Positions 9,568 through 20,266 are shown, counted from the first letter of the stretch. The stretch: DNA of 64,000 bases from Amycolatopsis jejuensis (GCF_000717335.1 NZ_JNYZ01000001.1:62001-126000), one strand, 5' to 3'. Program-made: numbers and translations. Notes: generated from the sequence alone by a model not told the origin.

Positions 9568-11502
9568 GTAGTCACCGACCACCGCGGCGCCCAGACCGTC
9601 CAGATCGGGTGCCACCACGCGGCCCCCGGAGCGGCGCGCGATGGTGTCCACGAAGGCCTCCAGCCGTGGGTCGTCGCCAAGGCGGAAGACGGTCACGGTG
9701 GCGCCCAGCTTGGCTATTCTGTCCACTTCGGACAGTGTCTTGTAGATGGTTGCCGGTTCCGGTGGGTAAGAGAATTCCGCTTCCCCATCAGGTTCCAGGT
9801 GCGCGGTCGGCTCGCCGTCGGTGACCATCAGGACCACCGGTTGCGCGTCCGGGTGGCGGCGCAGGTGCTGCCCGGCCAGTAGTAACGCGTGGTGGGCGTT
9901 CGTGCCCTGTTCCCACGTGCCTTCGAGGCCGACCAGTTCCGGTAGTTCCACCGGCATGGCGTAGCGGCCGAAGGTGATCAGCTGCAGGGCGTCGTTGCGG
10001 AATCTCGTGCTGATCAGCTGGTGCAGGGCCAGTGCGGTGCGCTTCATCGGCAGCCAGCGGCCCTCCTGGATCATCGACCACGAGGTGTCCACCAGGAGCG
10101 CTACCGCGGCGCGCGAGCGGTGCTCGGTTTCCACCACCTCGACATCTTCGACTTCCAGGCGGACCGAGCCGGACACCGCGGTCGAGCGCAACACGGCGTT
10201 GCGTACGGTGCGCGGGACGTCCCACGGTTGCATGTCCCCGAAGCGCCATGGCCTGCTCGCGCCGGTCGGTTCGCCTGCGGCGCCTGCTGATTCCGTTTCC
10301 CGTTCGCCGGTTTTGCCGCGCAGCGCATTGACCACATCGGACAGTGCGGTTTCGCCCAACCGGCGCAAAGCCTTGGGCGACAACCGCAACGTGCCGTCAG
10401 CAGCGCGTTCGAACAGGCCTTGCTTACGTAGTTCACGCTCCAATTCGGACAGTCGTCTCGCGTCGACGCCTGCATCCGGACCGAGCTGGCGCTCCAGTGC
10501 TTCCAGGTCGATGTCCTCCAGGCGGGCGCCCGGATACGACTGGCCCAGCTGCTCGGCGAGCGCGTCCAGCTCGGCGAGGTCGGCCATCGCTTGTGCGCCT
10601 TCGCCGAGGCCCAGCGGGTCCTGGCCGCGGAAGCGCTCGGACGACGTCCAGTCCTCCCCCGGCCGCAGCGCGCGCAGCTGGGAGTCCAACGCGGACAGTT
10701 GCGCGGCCAGCCTCGGGTCACCGAATGCCTGTTGCGACAGCTCGGCCAGTTCGGCGCGCTGCTCCTCCGACATCGAGTTCAGCATCCGCTGCGCGGCCGC
10801 CGACCGGGCCGCCAGCACGTCGATCAGCTCGTCGACGTTCTGCGGGTTCTCCGGGAAGAAGTCGCCGTGCCGCCGCATGAATTCGGCGAACCGTTCGTCG
10901 ACGTCGCTCGCGCCCTGTGCGTGCGCGGACAGCAGCGCATTCAGGTCGGACAGCATCTGGTTGATCTGCTCGACGTCCTCCGGGCCGGCATTCTGCAACG
11001 CCTGCTTCATGCCCTGGAACCGCGCGTCGAGCATTTCGCGGCCCAGCAGGTCGCGGATCTGCTCGTACTTCTGCCGTGCCTCGCCCGAACGCCAGTCGTA
11101 CTCGCTCAGCTCGCGCACGGCCGCAGCCGTGCCCGGGGGCAGCGCGTCGAGCTGGGCCTCGCGGAAACGGGCCTCGTCGTCCGGGTCGGGGAACAGCTCG
11201 CGGCGTTCGGCTTCGAGCGCTTCCTCCAGCAGCTGCTGGACTTCCTGCAGGGTGCCGTCGAGGCGGTGCCGACGCTGGATCTGTGAGCGGCGCTGCCACA
11301 GCTGCCGGGTGAGCTCGTCGAGACCGGCGGTTCGCTCAGTGCCGCGGCGCAGCAGTTCCTCCAGCGCCGATCGGGGTGACGAACCGCCCATCACCTCGCG
11401 GCCGATCTCGTCGAGCGCGTCCCGCAGGTCGGCGGGCGGCGCCAGCGGGTCCGGCCCGTCGTGCCACGGACCGTAGGAGTATCCCTCCGGAAGGAGCGGC
11501 AT
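9547..11502 (-). CDS. VWA domain protein (metal-chelatase/CoxE-like)
   Basis: A 651-residue protein. The N-terminal two thirds are helical and charged, with no clear domain. The C-terminal von Willebrand A domain carries the MIDAS motif DxSxS in ALLVDTSWSMI, a TGT-like TNAHHALL segment and LMVTDGEPTAHL. Such proteins pair with AAA ATPases as metal-insertion or protein-remodelling machines. The preceding AAA gene overlaps this start by one base (TAATG), so the two products are almost certainly made together. The specific client is unknown. Confidence 0.85.
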   Translation of the reverse strand: MPLLPEGYSYGPWHDGPDPLAPPADLRDALDEIGREVMGGSSPRSALEELLRRGTERTAGLDELTRQLWQRRSQIQRRHRLDGTLQEVQQLLEEALEAERRELFPDPDDEARFREAQLDALPPGTAAAVRELSEYDWRSGEARQKYEQIRDLLGREMLDARFQGMKQALQNAGPEDVEQINQMLSDLNALLSAHAQGASDVDERFAEFMRRHGDFFPENPQNVDELIDVLAARSAAAQRMLNSMSEEQRAELAELSQQAFGDPRLAAQLSALDSQLRALRPGEDWTSSERFRGQDPLGLGEGAQAMADLAELDALAEQLGQSYPGARLEDIDLEALERQLGPDAGVDARRLSELERELRKQGLFERAADGTLRLSPKALRRLGETALSDVVNALRGKTGERETESAGAAGEPTGASRPWRFGDMQPWDVPRTVRNAVLRSTAVSGSVRLEVEDVEVVETEHRSRAAVALLVDTSWSMIQEGRWLPMKRTALALHQLISTRFRNDALQLITFGRYAMPVELPELVGLEGTWEQGTNAHHALLLAGQHLRRHPDAQPVVLMVTDGEPTAHLEPDGEAEFSYPPEPATIYKTLSEVDRIAKLGATVTVFRLGDDPRLEAFVDTIARRSGGRVVAPDLDGLGAAVVGDYLRSRRR

Positions 11503-12899
11503 TACTGGCCGTACACCGTCGTGTGCTCGTCGGAGTCCTTGGCCAGCTTGCGGGCGAGGAACAGCGACTCCAGCGCCAGCTCGACCGCCGCCGCGATCCG
11601 GCCAGCCGGCTCGTCCGCGGACACCCCGGCACGCTGGGCGACCTCGTGCAGCACCGGCAGTTCGGGCAGCGCCGCGAGCACCTCGGCGCCGGGTACGCGC
11701 TCGCCGGTGGCGACCAGGTGGCCGTCGGCGACCGCGTCGGACAGCGGCCGCAGGTCCAGCCCGGCGAACCGCTCGCGCGCCGTCTCCGCGATCGCGCGGC
11801 GCATCAGGTGCACGAGGTGCTCGACCTCGCGGCCCTCCTCCCCCGGCTCGAACTCGACCTTGCCGCGCAGCACCGCGGGTACCGCGTCGAGGTCGACCGG
11901 ACGCGCGACCGCCGGGTCCTCGCCCGTGATGGCGGCCCGGCGCAGCGCGGCCGCGGCCACGGTTTCCGCCGCTGCCACGGCAAACCGGGCGGAAACACCG
12001 GAACGCTGGTCGATCACCGGCGACTCCCGCAGGTTGCGGACGAACCGCGCCAGCACCTCCAGCAACGGCTCGCCGACCTCCGCGACGAGGTCCGCCTCCT
12101 GCCGCACGACCGCGACCTCGGACTCGACGTCCAGCGGGTAGTGCGTGCGGATCTCCGCGCCGAAGCGGTCCTTGAGCGGCGTGATGATGCGGCCGCGGTT
12201 CGTGTAGTCCTCGGGGTTGGCGGTGGCCACGAGCAGGACGTCGAGCGGCAGCCGCAGCGTGTAGCCGCGGACCTGGATGTCGCGCTCCTCCATCACGTTG
12301 AGCAGCGCGACCTGGATCCGCTCGGCGAGGTCGGGCAGCTCGTTGATCGCCACGATGCCGCGGTGCGCGCGGGGCACGAGCCCGAAGTGGATGGTCTCCG
12401 GGTCGCCGAGGCTGCGGCCTTCGGCGACCTTGACCGGGTCGACGTCGCCGATCAGGTCGCCGACGCTCGTGTCCGGCGTGGCGAGCTTCTCCGTGTAGCG
12501 CTCACTGCGGTGGCGCCAGGCGACCGGCAGGTCGTCGCCCAGCTCGGCGGCACGGCGGATCGACGCGGGCGTGATCGGCTCGAGCGGATGTTCGCCCAGC
12601 TCGGAGCCCTCGATGACGGGCGTCCACTCGTCGAGCAGACCGGCCAGCGTGCGCAGGAGACGGGTTTTGCCCTGGCCGCGTTCGCCGAGCAGGACGACGT
12701 CGTGCCCGGCGAGCAGGGCGCGTTCGAGCTGGGGCAGCACGGTGCGGGAGAAGCCGACGATGCCGGGCCACGCGTCGCGGCCCTCGCGCAGGGCGGCGAG
12801 GAGGTTGTCGTGGATTTCGCGCGCGATCGGGCGCGGGGAGTATCCGGCGGCGCGGAGCTCGCCGGCAGTGCGGGGAAGAGCGTCGGGAACTGCGTTCAC
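11502..12899 (-). CDS. AAA ATPase, magnesium-chelatase ChlI-like
   Basis: A 465-residue AAA protein of the MoxR/ChlI type. The P-loop is GERGQGKT at about residue 72. Walker B is GIVAINELPDL with Asn-Glu replacing Asp-Glu, and ATANPEDYTNRGRIITPLKDRF is the sensor 1 and arginine-finger region typical of chelatase subunits. It is translationally coupled to the VWA protein that follows, forming a two-part machine like the BchI-BchD or MoxR-VWA systems. It starts with GTG 12899. The true substrate cannot be told; a role in tetrapyrrole metallation is only a family-level possibility, although the ferrochelatase gene is 1 kb away. Confidence 0.85.
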   Translation of the reverse strand: MNAVPDALPRTAGELRAAGYSPRPIAREIHDNLLAALREGRDAWPGIVGFSRTVLPQLERALLAGHDVVLLGERGQGKTRLLRTLAGLLDEWTPVIEGSELGEHPLEPITPASIRRAAELGDDLPVAWRHRSERYTEKLATPDTSVGDLIGDVDPVKVAEGRSLGDPETIHFGLVPRAHRGIVAINELPDLAERIQVALLNVMEERDIQVRGYTLRLPLDVLLVATANPEDYTNRGRIITPLKDRFGAEIRTHYPLDVESEVAVVRQEADLVAEVGEPLLEVLARFVRNLRESPVIDQRSGVSARFAVAAAETVAAAALRRAAITGEDPAVARPVDLDAVPAVLRGKVEFEPGEEGREVEHLVHLMRRAIAETARERFAGLDLRPLSDAVADGHLVATGERVPGAEVLAALPELPVLHEVAQRAGVSADEPAGRIAAAVELALESLFLARKLAKDSDEHTTVYGQ

Positions 12900-13000
12900 T
12901 CCAACGACGCTACTGACCGTTCCGGCATCCGTCGATGTGGAGCGGCTCCAGCCCGGGCGGTGGTCGGCGAAGCCGCGCGGAACCGGTAAAATCGGCGGTC

Positions 13001-13810
13001 GTGTGCCGACCCAGTGCGACCCTCGCCGTCTGGTCCTCCGCGTGGCTGAACGGAACCGCGGCGTCCGACGACGTCCTCGATGCCCTGCAAGCCTGGGCCG
13101 AGGCCCACGACGTCGTCGCGGCCGACCCGGCCGCCGCCGACGCGTTCGACCTCCCGCTCGCCTTCCACCGCGCCGCTACGCCGGTGCAGCTGCTGCTCGC
13201 GCTGCGGGCGCAGGGAGCGGTGAGCGTCCAGCTGGTGCTGCCGGTACCCGGCGACGTGCGGGGCCTCGGCGGTGGCGGTCCCTTCGCGGAGGCAGCACTG
13301 CGCTGCGGCGACGCGGCGGTGCTCACCGGGCTTGGGTCCGGGCTCGGATTCGGCCTGGTGCCCGAGCCGATCGCCGAGGGCTTGATGCGCTGGACGGTGT
13401 ACTCGCTGCCCGCGCCGGTTTCGCTGGAGTACCAGCCATTGCCGGACGCCGAGCACGGACTCACCGACGCGATCCGGTCGAGCGCAGGGGCGTTGCAGGC
13501 GCTGGATGTGGCGAGCGACCGGCCGGGGGTGCGCGCCGAGCTGTCCGCGCATTTGCGGTCGCGGCCGCAGGTCGAATGGCCGTCCGGGATGCCCACCCGG
13601 GCACTGCGGGTACTGCAGCGGGCCGAGGAGATCTCGGCGATCCTGGCCATCGCCGAGACGGACGATCCCGGCGGCGCGCTGTCGGCGTCTGCGGCGAACC
13701 AGCGGGCCGAGGCGCTGCGCCCGCTCGCGGAAGCGGTCCGAATCGCCCGTACCGCCTCGGTCAACGAGGCGGTACGGGTTTTCGCCGAGCAGGCCGACCG
13801 GCAGCCGTGA
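13001..13810 (+). CDS. Conserved actinobacterial protein of unknown function
   Basis: A 269-residue soluble protein from GTG 13001 (MCRPSATLAVWSSAWLNG). There are no signal peptide, membrane segments or catalytic motifs that I recognise. It has a central Gly-rich stretch (RGLGGGGPFAEAA) and a helical C-terminus. TAAAAT at 12987-12992 could be a -10 element, which would give a leaderless or nearly leaderless mRNA. It converges on the ferrochelatase gene, and the same convergent arrangement exists in M. tuberculosis between hemZ and Rv1486c, so it may be the positional counterpart of that unknown gene. A longer in-frame upstream extension to 12935 exists but looks unconserved. Confidence 0.7.
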   Translation: MCRPSATLAVWSSAWLNGTAASDDVLDALQAWAEAHDVVAADPAAADAFDLPLAFHRAATPVQLLLALRAQGAVSVQLVLPVPGDVRGLGGGGPFAEAALRCGDAAVLTGLGSGLGFGLVPEPIAEGLMRWTVYSLPAPVSLEYQPLPDAEHGLTDAIRSSAGALQALDVASDRPGVRAELSAHLRSRPQVEWPSGMPTRALRVLQRAEEISAILAIAETDDPGGALSASAANQRAEALRPLAEAVRIARTASVNEAVRVFAEQADRQP

Positions 13811-13811
13811 G

Positions 13812-13866
13812 GTCCGTGAAGGGAACCATCACGGAATCAGATTCCCTCATGGTTCCCTTCACGGAC
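13812..13866. repeat. 55-bp palindromic repeat, copy R1
   Basis: The outer arms GTCCGTGAAGGGAACCAT and ATGGTTCCCTTCACGGAC (18 bp, perfect) enclose an inner palindrome GGAATC-A-GATTCC. It lies between the convergent ends of the 13001-13810 gene and the ferrochelatase gene. No T-run follows, so a bidirectional terminator or RNA-end stabiliser is inferred rather than shown. Confidence 0.85.
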
Positions 13867-13870
13867 TTGG

Positions 13871-14914
13871 TCAGGCGCCGGGGCGGCGTGGGGGTTCGCA
13901 GCAGGCGACGGCGCACGGCGCGCCGTTGAGCGTGCAGCCCGCGGCCGGGAACGGGGACAGCTTGCGCGGCGGGACGTCTTCGAGGTGCTCGCGGACCAGT
14001 TCCACCACCAGCTCGGCGAACCGCGGGTCGGCGTCCGGGGTCGCGGCGCGGGCGAAGGCCATGCCGTGCTCGGCGGCGCGTTCGGCAGCCTCGTTGTCGA
14101 GGTCCCAGATCACCTCGAGATGGTCCGCGACGAAGCCGATCGGGCTCACCACCACGGATTCCACGCCCTGCGCGTGCAGGGCATCGAGATGGTCGACGAT
14201 GTCCGGCTCCAGCCACGGGATCTGCGGCGGACCCGACCGTGACTGCCACACCACGTCGTACTCCGCGACCCCCGCCTCAGCTGCCACCAGCCGCGCGGCC
14301 TCGGCAATCTGGTGCGAATACCGGCGGCCACCTTCATCCGGGGGGCCGGACGCGAGGTCGGCACTCTCCGGGATGGAGTGGGCGGTGAAAACGGTCCGGG
14401 TACCCGGCCGGTTGCCGAGCTCGGCGTGGGCCGCGCGGACGGCGTCGGCGACCGCGGACACGAACAACGGGTGATCGAAGAACTGCCGCAGCTTCACCAG
14501 GTCCGGCGCGTCGTCGCCCAGCGCGGCGCGGGCGCGCACGATGTCCTCGTCGTACTGGCGGCAGGCGGAATACCCGCCGTACGCGCTCGTCGGGAACACC
14601 AGCGCCCGGCGCACGCCCGCGTCCTTCATCCCGGCGAGGGTGTCCTCGACCATCGGCGTCCAGTTGCGGTTGCCGAAGTGCACCGGAAGGTCGATCCCCT
14701 CGGCGGCGAGCTGCTTCTCGACCGCCGCGATCGCCACCCGGTTGAGCCGGTTGATCGGCGACACCCCGCCGAAGTGCTGGTAATGCTCGGCGACCTCGAG
14801 CAGCCGCTCGCGCGGCACGCCCCGGCCGCGGGTGACGTTCTCCAGGAACGGCATCACCTCGTCCGGCCCCTCGGGACCGCCGAAGGAAAGCCACAGCAAC
14901 GCGTCGTAACCCAC
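13871..14914 (-). CDS. cpfC: Coproporphyrin III ferrochelatase
   Basis: This enzyme inserts Fe2+ into coproporphyrin III in the actinobacterial heme pathway (older name hemH/hemZ). It has 347 residues. Conserved parts are [19 protein letters not shown] near the N-terminus, [16 protein letters not shown], the AHSIPE catalytic region, and WLEPDI with [18 protein letters not shown]. The C-terminal [16 protein letters not shown] supplies a cysteine cluster of the type that binds a [2Fe-2S] centre in actinobacterial enzymes. The start is GTG 14914 ([10 protein letters not shown]). Its position beside fabI/fabG mirrors the M. tuberculosis inhA-hemZ arrangement, although a TetR/MFS pair now separates them. 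Confidence 0.95.
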   Translation of the reverse strand: MGYDALLWLSFGGPEGPDEVMPFLENVTRGRGVPRERLLEVAEHYQHFGGVSPINRLNRVAIAAVEKQLAAEGIDLPVHFGNRNWTPMVEDTLAGMKDAGVRRALVFPTSAYGGYSACRQYDEDIVRARAALGDDAPDLVKLRQFFDHPLFVSAVADAVRAAHAELGNRPGTRTVFTAHSIPESADLASGPPDEGGRRYSHQIAEAARLVAAEAGVAEYDVVWQSRSGPPQIPWLEPDIVDHLDALHAQGVESVVVSPIGFVADHLEVIWDLDNEAAERAAEHGMAFARAATPDADPRFAELVVELVREHLEDVPPRKLSPFPAAGCTLNGAPCAVACCEPPRRPGA

Positions 14915-14960
14915 GGGCTCATCCTGCCCCTGTGGCGCTTCCCACGCGGCAGCGGCCTCA

Positions 14961-14982
14961 TTCTGGATCGACCTGTCCAAAA
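14961..14982. promoter_or_regulatory. TetR operator-like dyad before the TetR gene
   Basis: An imperfect 22-bp dyad with arms TTCTGGA and TCCAAAA, 14 of 22 positions symmetric. TAGCGT at 14988-14993 is a plausible -10 that would make the TetR mRNA start at or near its ATG (15001). A similar dyad occurs at 16071-16092, before the efflux gene. Confidence 0.5.
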
Positions 14983-15000
14983 CATGGTAGCGTGACCGGC

Positions 15001-15585
15001 ATGCCGAGACCACGGGAGTTCGACGAAACCGAAGCCCTCGAAGGAGCGATGAACGCCTTCTGGGCACGGGGGTATGAGGCGACGTCCACTGAGGAGTTGT
15101 GTGCTGCCACCGGTCTCGGGCGCAGCAGTATCTACAACACGTTCAGCAGCAAGCACGAACTGTTCCGGCGCGCGTTGGGCCATTACACGGAACGAGGAGT
15201 ACGGCAACGGTCGGCCGTCGTCGGCCGTGCGCCGGACGGCCTCGGCGCCCTCCGCCTGCTCCTCACCGCAACGATCGACGACGAACTCGGCCACCACCGC
15301 CGGGGATGTCTGGTGGTGAACACGATCGCCGAGTTCGGGACGAGCGATCCGGAGGTGTCCGCGCAGGTCAGGGTCGATACGGAGGCACATTTGTCCGAAC
15401 TGGCGCACGTCGCCCGAACCGGCCAGGCCGACGGCAGCGTGACCCGCGACCGCGATGCGGGGGAGATCGCGGACTTCATCCACAGCACGATTTCGGGGTT
15501 GCGGGTGATGTCCCGGAGGGGAGCCGAGCGGGCCGCGCTGAACGGGGTGGCGGAGATCGCGATCGCGGCGGTTGCGCGCCGGTGA
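15001..15585 (+). CDS. TetR family regulator
   Basis: A 194-residue TetR protein. The N-terminal helix-turn-helix is [20 protein letters not shown] with [20 protein letters not shown]. The ligand domain contains [20 protein letters not shown], typical of the efflux-linked group (TetR_C, YxaF/AcrR-like). ATG 15001 is the first in-frame start after the promoter-like elements and operator. The MFS exporter that follows at 16104 has a matching dyad in front of it, so this is probably its local repressor. Divergent from the ferrochelatase gene. Confidence 0.88.
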   Translation: MPRPREFDETEALEGAMNAFWARGYEATSTEELCAATGLGRSSIYNTFSSKHELFRRALGHYTERGVRQRSAVVGRAPDGLGALRLLLTATIDDELGHHRRGCLVVNTIAEFGTSDPEVSAQVRVDTEAHLSELAHVARTGQADGSVTRDRDAGEIADFIHSTISGLRVMSRRGAERAALNGVAEIAIAAVARR

Positions 15586-16070
15586 ACCGGGGCTGCGGCT
15601 GCGGATTTGGTCGGCGGCTGGCACGGGCTGCGGGTTGAGCAGGGCTGCGGGTTGAGCCGAGCCGTGGGTTGAGACGCTGGGCCGCCGAGTGTTGCCGAGC
15701 GGCGAAGTCGCGGGCGGCGTGACCTCGCGGGCTGCACGATTCACAGCAGCGGCTTGGGCCGCCGCGCAGCGGGTCGCCCAAGGGTCGCCGGGTGACGTGG
15801 CAAGCGGGCTCGCGGGAGGGCGATTCGCAGCGGCAGCCTTAAGCCGCCACGTCGCGCGTCGCGCGGTGCCGGGTTGCGAGGTGCCGAGTCACGGGCCGCC
15901 GGGTCACGAGTTGCGAGTTGCCGGGTCACGGGCCCCGCACGATTCGCTACAGCGGCCCGACAGGTCGCGGGGTCGCTGGGCCAGAGGTCAGCCGGGGTGG
16001 GCAACAGCGTCAACGCACCCGTGAAGCTACGAGCGGCGCCCTGCACACACCAACCACCCACTCGCCCACA
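15586..16070. other. 485-bp non-coding region with degenerate short repeats
   Basis: No gene is supported between the TetR gene and the MFS operator. The stretch is made of imperfect short repeats: GGGCTGCGGGTTGAG twice in a row near 15628-15658, GCCGGGTCACG-like units several times around 15870-15930, and GCACGATTC followed closely by CAGCGGC at about 15735 and again at about 15937. Frames open across it on both strands because of composition, without protein-like content. Confidence 0.5.
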
Positions 16071-16092
16071 TTTTGGACCGAACGTTACAAAA
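16071..16092 (+). promoter_or_regulatory. TetR operator-like dyad before the MFS exporter
   Basis: A 22-bp dyad with arms TTTTG and CAAAA and inner CG symmetry (16 of 22 positions symmetric; the left half reads TTTTGGACCGA). It ends at the ribosome-binding site AAGGAGA (16091-16097) of the exporter. The TTTTGGAC core is shared with the dyad before the TetR gene (GTCCAAAA at 14975-14982 on the plus strand). Confidence 0.55.
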
Positions 16093-16103
16093 GGAGACCA
16101 TCC

Positions 16104-17297
16104 ATGCCCCTCGCTGTCTGGGTTCTCGGGCTCAGTATCTTCGCGCTCGGGACCTCCGAGTTCATGATCACCGGCCTCCTCCCCGGGATGGCTGCCGACC
16201 TCGGGGTCACCATCCCCGACGCCGGGTTGCTCATCTCCGCCTTCGCCGTCGGCATGGTGGTCGGGGCGCCGGTGCTGGCCGTCGCCACGCTGAAGCTTCC
16301 CCGAAGGGCCACCCTGCTCGGATTGCTCACAGTGTTCGCCGCCGCGCACGTCGTCGGCGCCACCGGCACCGGGTACCCGCTCCTCTTCGCCACCCGGGTC
16401 GTGAGTGCGCTCGCCTGCGCTGGCTTCTGGGCCGTCGCGGCGGCGGCCACCGTCAGCATGGTCAGCGCAGAACAACGCGGGCGGGCACTGGCGGTACTCG
16501 TCGGCGGGCTCACGGTTGCGAACGTCGTCGGGGTGCCCGCGGGGACCTTCCTCGGGCAGCACGCGGGATGGCGGAGCGCGTTCTGGGCGGTCGCCGCGCT
16601 GACCCTCGTCGCGGCGGTGGGAGTCCTGCTGTCCGTACCGCGCACAGCAGAAAACGCAGCACCACCAAGAATCGCCGAGGAGCTGAAAGTGTTCCGCCGC
16701 AACCGGTTGTGGCTCGCGCTCGGCGTGATCGCACTGCTGCAGGCCATGGTCTTCGCGACGTTCAGCTACCTCGCTCCCCTGCTCGTCGAGGTCGCCGGGC
16801 TGCCCGAATCCGCCGTACCGGTGGTGCTCGCGTTGTTCGGCGGCGGCGCGATGATCGGCATCTTCACCGGCGGGAAACTCGCCGACGCCCATCCCTTCGC
16901 GACCCTCTACGGCAGCCTCGGCATCGCCGTCGCCGCGCTCGTCGCGCTGGCCTTCGCGAGCGACCCCGTCGTGGCCGTGACCGCGGTGCTCGTCCTGGGC
17001 GCAGCCGGATTCGCCGCGAACCCGGCGCTCAACGTCCGCGCATACGCCGTCGCCGGAGGCAGTTCGACGCTCGTCGGCGCGAGTACGACGTCTGCGTTCA
17101 ACGTCGGCAACACCGTCGGCCCGTGGCTCGGCGGGACGACGATCAGCGCCGGGCTCGGGTTCTCAAGCGTGGCGTGGGTGAGCGTCGGGCTCGGGGCAGC
17201 CGCCCTCGCCGCGCTCACCTTCGCGCTCAGCCTCCACCACAGCGACCGGCGCACCGCCATCACACCCCGAGCGCGTGCACCCCACCGTCGACCATGA
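16104..17297 (+). CDS. MFS drug exporter, Cmx/CmrA-like
   Basis: A 397-residue MFS permease of the 12-helix drug:H+ antiporter type. [21 protein letters not shown] at the N-terminus and [15 protein letters not shown] are hallmarks of the Cmx/CmrA chloramphenicol and AraJ-like group. [14 protein letters not shown] and [18 protein letters not shown] follow in helices 4-5. Actual substrates may differ. The start at ATG 16104 has a clear AAGGAGA site. The upstream TetR gene and matching dyads suggest inducible expression. The 3' end overlaps the convergent fabI gene by 38 bp. Confidence 0.85.
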   Translation: MPLAVWVLGLSIFALGTSEFMITGLLPGMAADLGVTIPDAGLLISAFAVGMVVGAPVLAVATLKLPRRATLLGLLTVFAAAHVVGATGTGYPLLFATRVVSALACAGFWAVAAAATVSMVSAEQRGRALAVLVGGLTVANVVGVPAGTFLGQHAGWRSAFWAVAALTLVAAVGVLLSVPRTAENAAPPRIAEELKVFRRNRLWLALGVIALLQAMVFATFSYLAPLLVEVAGLPESAVPVVLALFGGGAMIGIFTGGKLADAHPFATLYGSLGIAVAALVALAFASDPVVAVTAVLVLGAAGFAANPALNVRAYAVAGGSSTLVGASTTSAFNVGNTVGPWLGGTTISAGLGFSSVAWVSVGLGAAALAALTFALSLHHSDRRTAITPRARAPHRRP

Positions 17298-18027
17298 TCA
17301 TCGACCCGGTGGTGGCGGGCAGCCAGTCGGACAGCACCGCGCACACCGTCTTCGCGGTCGGCTCCGGGTCCGACGAGTCCCAGCCGAGCGGCGCGCGGGC
17401 GTCCCAGCCGCTTTCCAGCTCCTCGAAGCCGGGGATCGACTTCGCGGCCATCGTCTTGCCCGGACCGGCGCTGACCAGGTTGACCCGGATGCCGCGCGGC
17501 CCGAGTTCCTTGGCCAGGTACCGGTTCACCGACTCCAGCGCCGCCTTCGCAACGCCCATCCAGTTGTAGACCGGCCACGCCACACGCGCGTCGAAGTCCA
17601 TCCCGACGATCGACGCGCCACGGTCCAGCAGCGGCAGCGTGGCGACGGCGAGCGACTTGAACGAGAACGCCGAAACGTCGACGGCGACCTTCACGTCCTC
17701 GCTTGGGGCGTCCAGGAATGGCGCGCCGAGGCAGCTCTGCGGCGCGAAGCCGATCGAGTGCACGACGCCGTCGAGGCCGTCGACGTGTTCGCGTACGCGG
17801 TCGGCGAGCGAGTCGAGGTGCTCCTGGTTCGTCACGTCCAGTTCGAGCACCGGCGCCGGTTCCGGCAGCCGCTTCGCGATCCGCTCCACGAGCGACAGCC
17901 GCCCGAACCCGGTGAGCACGACCTTCGCGCCCTCCTGCTGGGCGATGCGGGCCGCGTGGAACGCGAGCGAGGCGTCGGTGATGATGCCGGTGATGAGCAG
18001 CCGCTTGCCTTCGAGCAGTCCGGGCAA
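17260..18027 (-). CDS. fabI: NADH-dependent enoyl-ACP reductase (InhA type)
   Basis: Catalyses the last reduction of each fatty-acid elongation cycle. A 255-residue short-chain dehydrogenase fold. The N-terminal dinucleotide loop is [17 protein letters not shown], the active-site Tyr-X6-Lys is in [11 protein letters not shown], and [15 protein letters not shown] is the substrate-loop region seen in InhA. The start is TTG 18027 behind a GGAGG site, 35 bp after fabG, forming the fabG-fabI (mabA-inhA) operon conserved in mycolate-type actinobacteria. Amycolatopsis lacks mycolic acids, so ordinary long-chain synthesis is the expected role. Confidence 0.95.
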   Translation of the reverse strand: MPGLLEGKRLLITGIITDASLAFHAARIAQQEGAKVVLTGFGRLSLVERIAKRLPEPAPVLELDVTNQEHLDSLADRVREHVDGLDGVVHSIGFAPQSCLGAPFLDAPSEDVKVAVDVSAFSFKSLAVATLPLLDRGASIVGMDFDARVAWPVYNWMGVAKAALESVNRYLAKELGPRGIRVNLVSAGPGKTMAAKSIPGFEELESGWDARAPLGWDSSDPEPTAKTVCAVLSDWLPATTGSMIMVDGGVHALGV

Positions 18028-18062
18028 CGCGTCCTCCAGGTCCTGGTATCGGTCGGGGGGGG

Positions 18063-18860
<798 letters not shown>

Positions 18861-18944
18861 CTAAGCGACGGTAAGGAACCGCGCCTCGACCTTGATGGTT
18901 ACCCACCGGTTGGTCACCGTGAGTCGCAACACAGGAGGTCAAGG

Positions 18945-20252
18945 ATGACTACCCGGATACAGAGCACGGCACGCGACGAGCGGCGCGTGGTCGGCAACGT
19001 GCTGCGCGGCTCGGTGGGCAACCTCGTCGAGTGGTACGACTGGTACGCCTATTCGGCGTTCACCGTCTATTTCGCGAAGTCGTTCTTCCCCGGCGGCGAC
19101 GCCACGCTGCAGTTCCTCAACACCGCGGCGGTGTTCGCCGTCGGGTTCCTCATGCGGCCGCTCGGCGGGTGGCTGCTCGGCCGGTTCGCCGACCGGTACG
19201 GACGGCGGTCCGCGCTCGTGCTGTCGGTGTCGATGATGGCGTGCGGTTCGCTGCTCATCGCGGTGACCCCGGGGTACGCCACGATCGGCGTCGCCGCCCC
19301 GATCCTGCTGGTGTTTTCCCGGCTGCTGCAAGGTCTTTCCGTCGGCGGTGAGTACTCGACCTCGGCGACGTATCTGTCCGAAGTGGCCACTCCGGGCAAG
19401 CGCGGGTTCTACTCCAGCTTCCAGTACGTGACCCTCGTCGGCGGTCAGCTGCTCGCGCTCGGGCTGCAGCTGATCCTGCAGAGCGTGCTCACCGACAAGC
19501 AGATGGGCGACTGGGGCTGGCGGATCGCGTTCGTGGTCGGCGCGGTCGCGGCGGTGGTCGTGATGGTGCTGCGGCGGTCGATGGACGAGTCCGAGAGCTA
19601 CGAGCGAGCCGCCGAAGGCAGTGGGAACGAACGCGGCACGCTGCGCCAGCTGGTGAAGTACCCGCGGGAGATCCTGCTCGTCGTCGGCCTCACGCTCGGC
19701 GGCACCGTCGCCTTCTACACCTACGCCACCTACACCCAGAAGTTCCTGGAGAACACCGCCGGTATCCCACGCCGCACAGTCACCGTGATCATGTTCCTGG
19801 CCCTGCTGGTCTTCGCCATCCTGCAGCCGCTGGCCGGACGGCTTTCGGACCGCATCGGACGCCGGAAGCTGCTGATGTTCTTCGGCATCGCAGGCACTTT
19901 GCTGACCGTGCCGATCATGACCCTCCTCGCGCACACCAGCCAGCCGGTCCTCGCGTTCCTGCTGCTGCTCGGCGCACTGGTGATCGTCACCGGGTACACC
20001 TCGATCAACGCCATCGTGAAGGCCGAGCTGTTCCCCACCCGGATCCGTGCGCTCGGCGTCGGGCTGCCGTACGCGCTCACGGTCGCGATCTTCGGCGGGA
20101 CCGCGGAGCTCATCGCCCAGGCGCTGAAGAAGGCCGGGCACGAGTCGCTGTTCTTCTGGTATGTCGCGGGCTGTGTCCTCGTGTCGCTCGTCGTGTACGC
20201 CACAATGCGGGAGACTTCGCGTTCGTCCGCCCTCGAGCGCGGCGAGGACTGA
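18945..20252 (+). CDS. MHS-family (KgtP/ShiA-like) carboxylate:H+ symporter
   Basis: A 435-residue MFS permease of the metabolite:H+ symporter family. GNLVEWYDWYAYSAFTVYFA near residues 25-45 is the family hallmark, with GGWLLGRFADRYGRRSAL (motif A), LQGLSVGGEYSTSATYLSE in helix 4 and AELFPTRIRALGVGLPYA in helix 9. Family substrates are alpha-ketoglutarate, shikimate, citrate or betaine-like osmolytes. ATG 18945 follows a strong AGGAGG site (18932-18937). The response regulator starts 15 bp after its stop, so it is likely the first gene of an operon with a two-component system and a TAXI binding protein, pointing to regulated carboxylate uptake. Confidence 0.88.
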   Translation: MTTRIQSTARDERRVVGNVLRGSVGNLVEWYDWYAYSAFTVYFAKSFFPGGDATLQFLNTAAVFAVGFLMRPLGGWLLGRFADRYGRRSALVLSVSMMACGSLLIAVTPGYATIGVAAPILLVFSRLLQGLSVGGEYSTSATYLSEVATPGKRGFYSSFQYVTLVGGQLLALGLQLILQSVLTDKQMGDWGWRIAFVVGAVAAVVVMVLRRSMDESESYERAAEGSGNERGTLRQLVKYPREILLVVGLTLGGTVAFYTYATYTQKFLENTAGIPRRTVTVIMFLALLVFAILQPLAGRLSDRIGRRKLLMFFGIAGTLLTVPIMTLLAHTSQPVLAFLLLLGALVIVTGYTSINAIVKAELFPTRIRALGVGLPYALTVAIFGGTAELIAQALKKAGHESLFFWYVAGCVLVSLVVYATMRETSRSSALERGED

Positions 20253-20266
20253 TCTGGAGGACGGCC

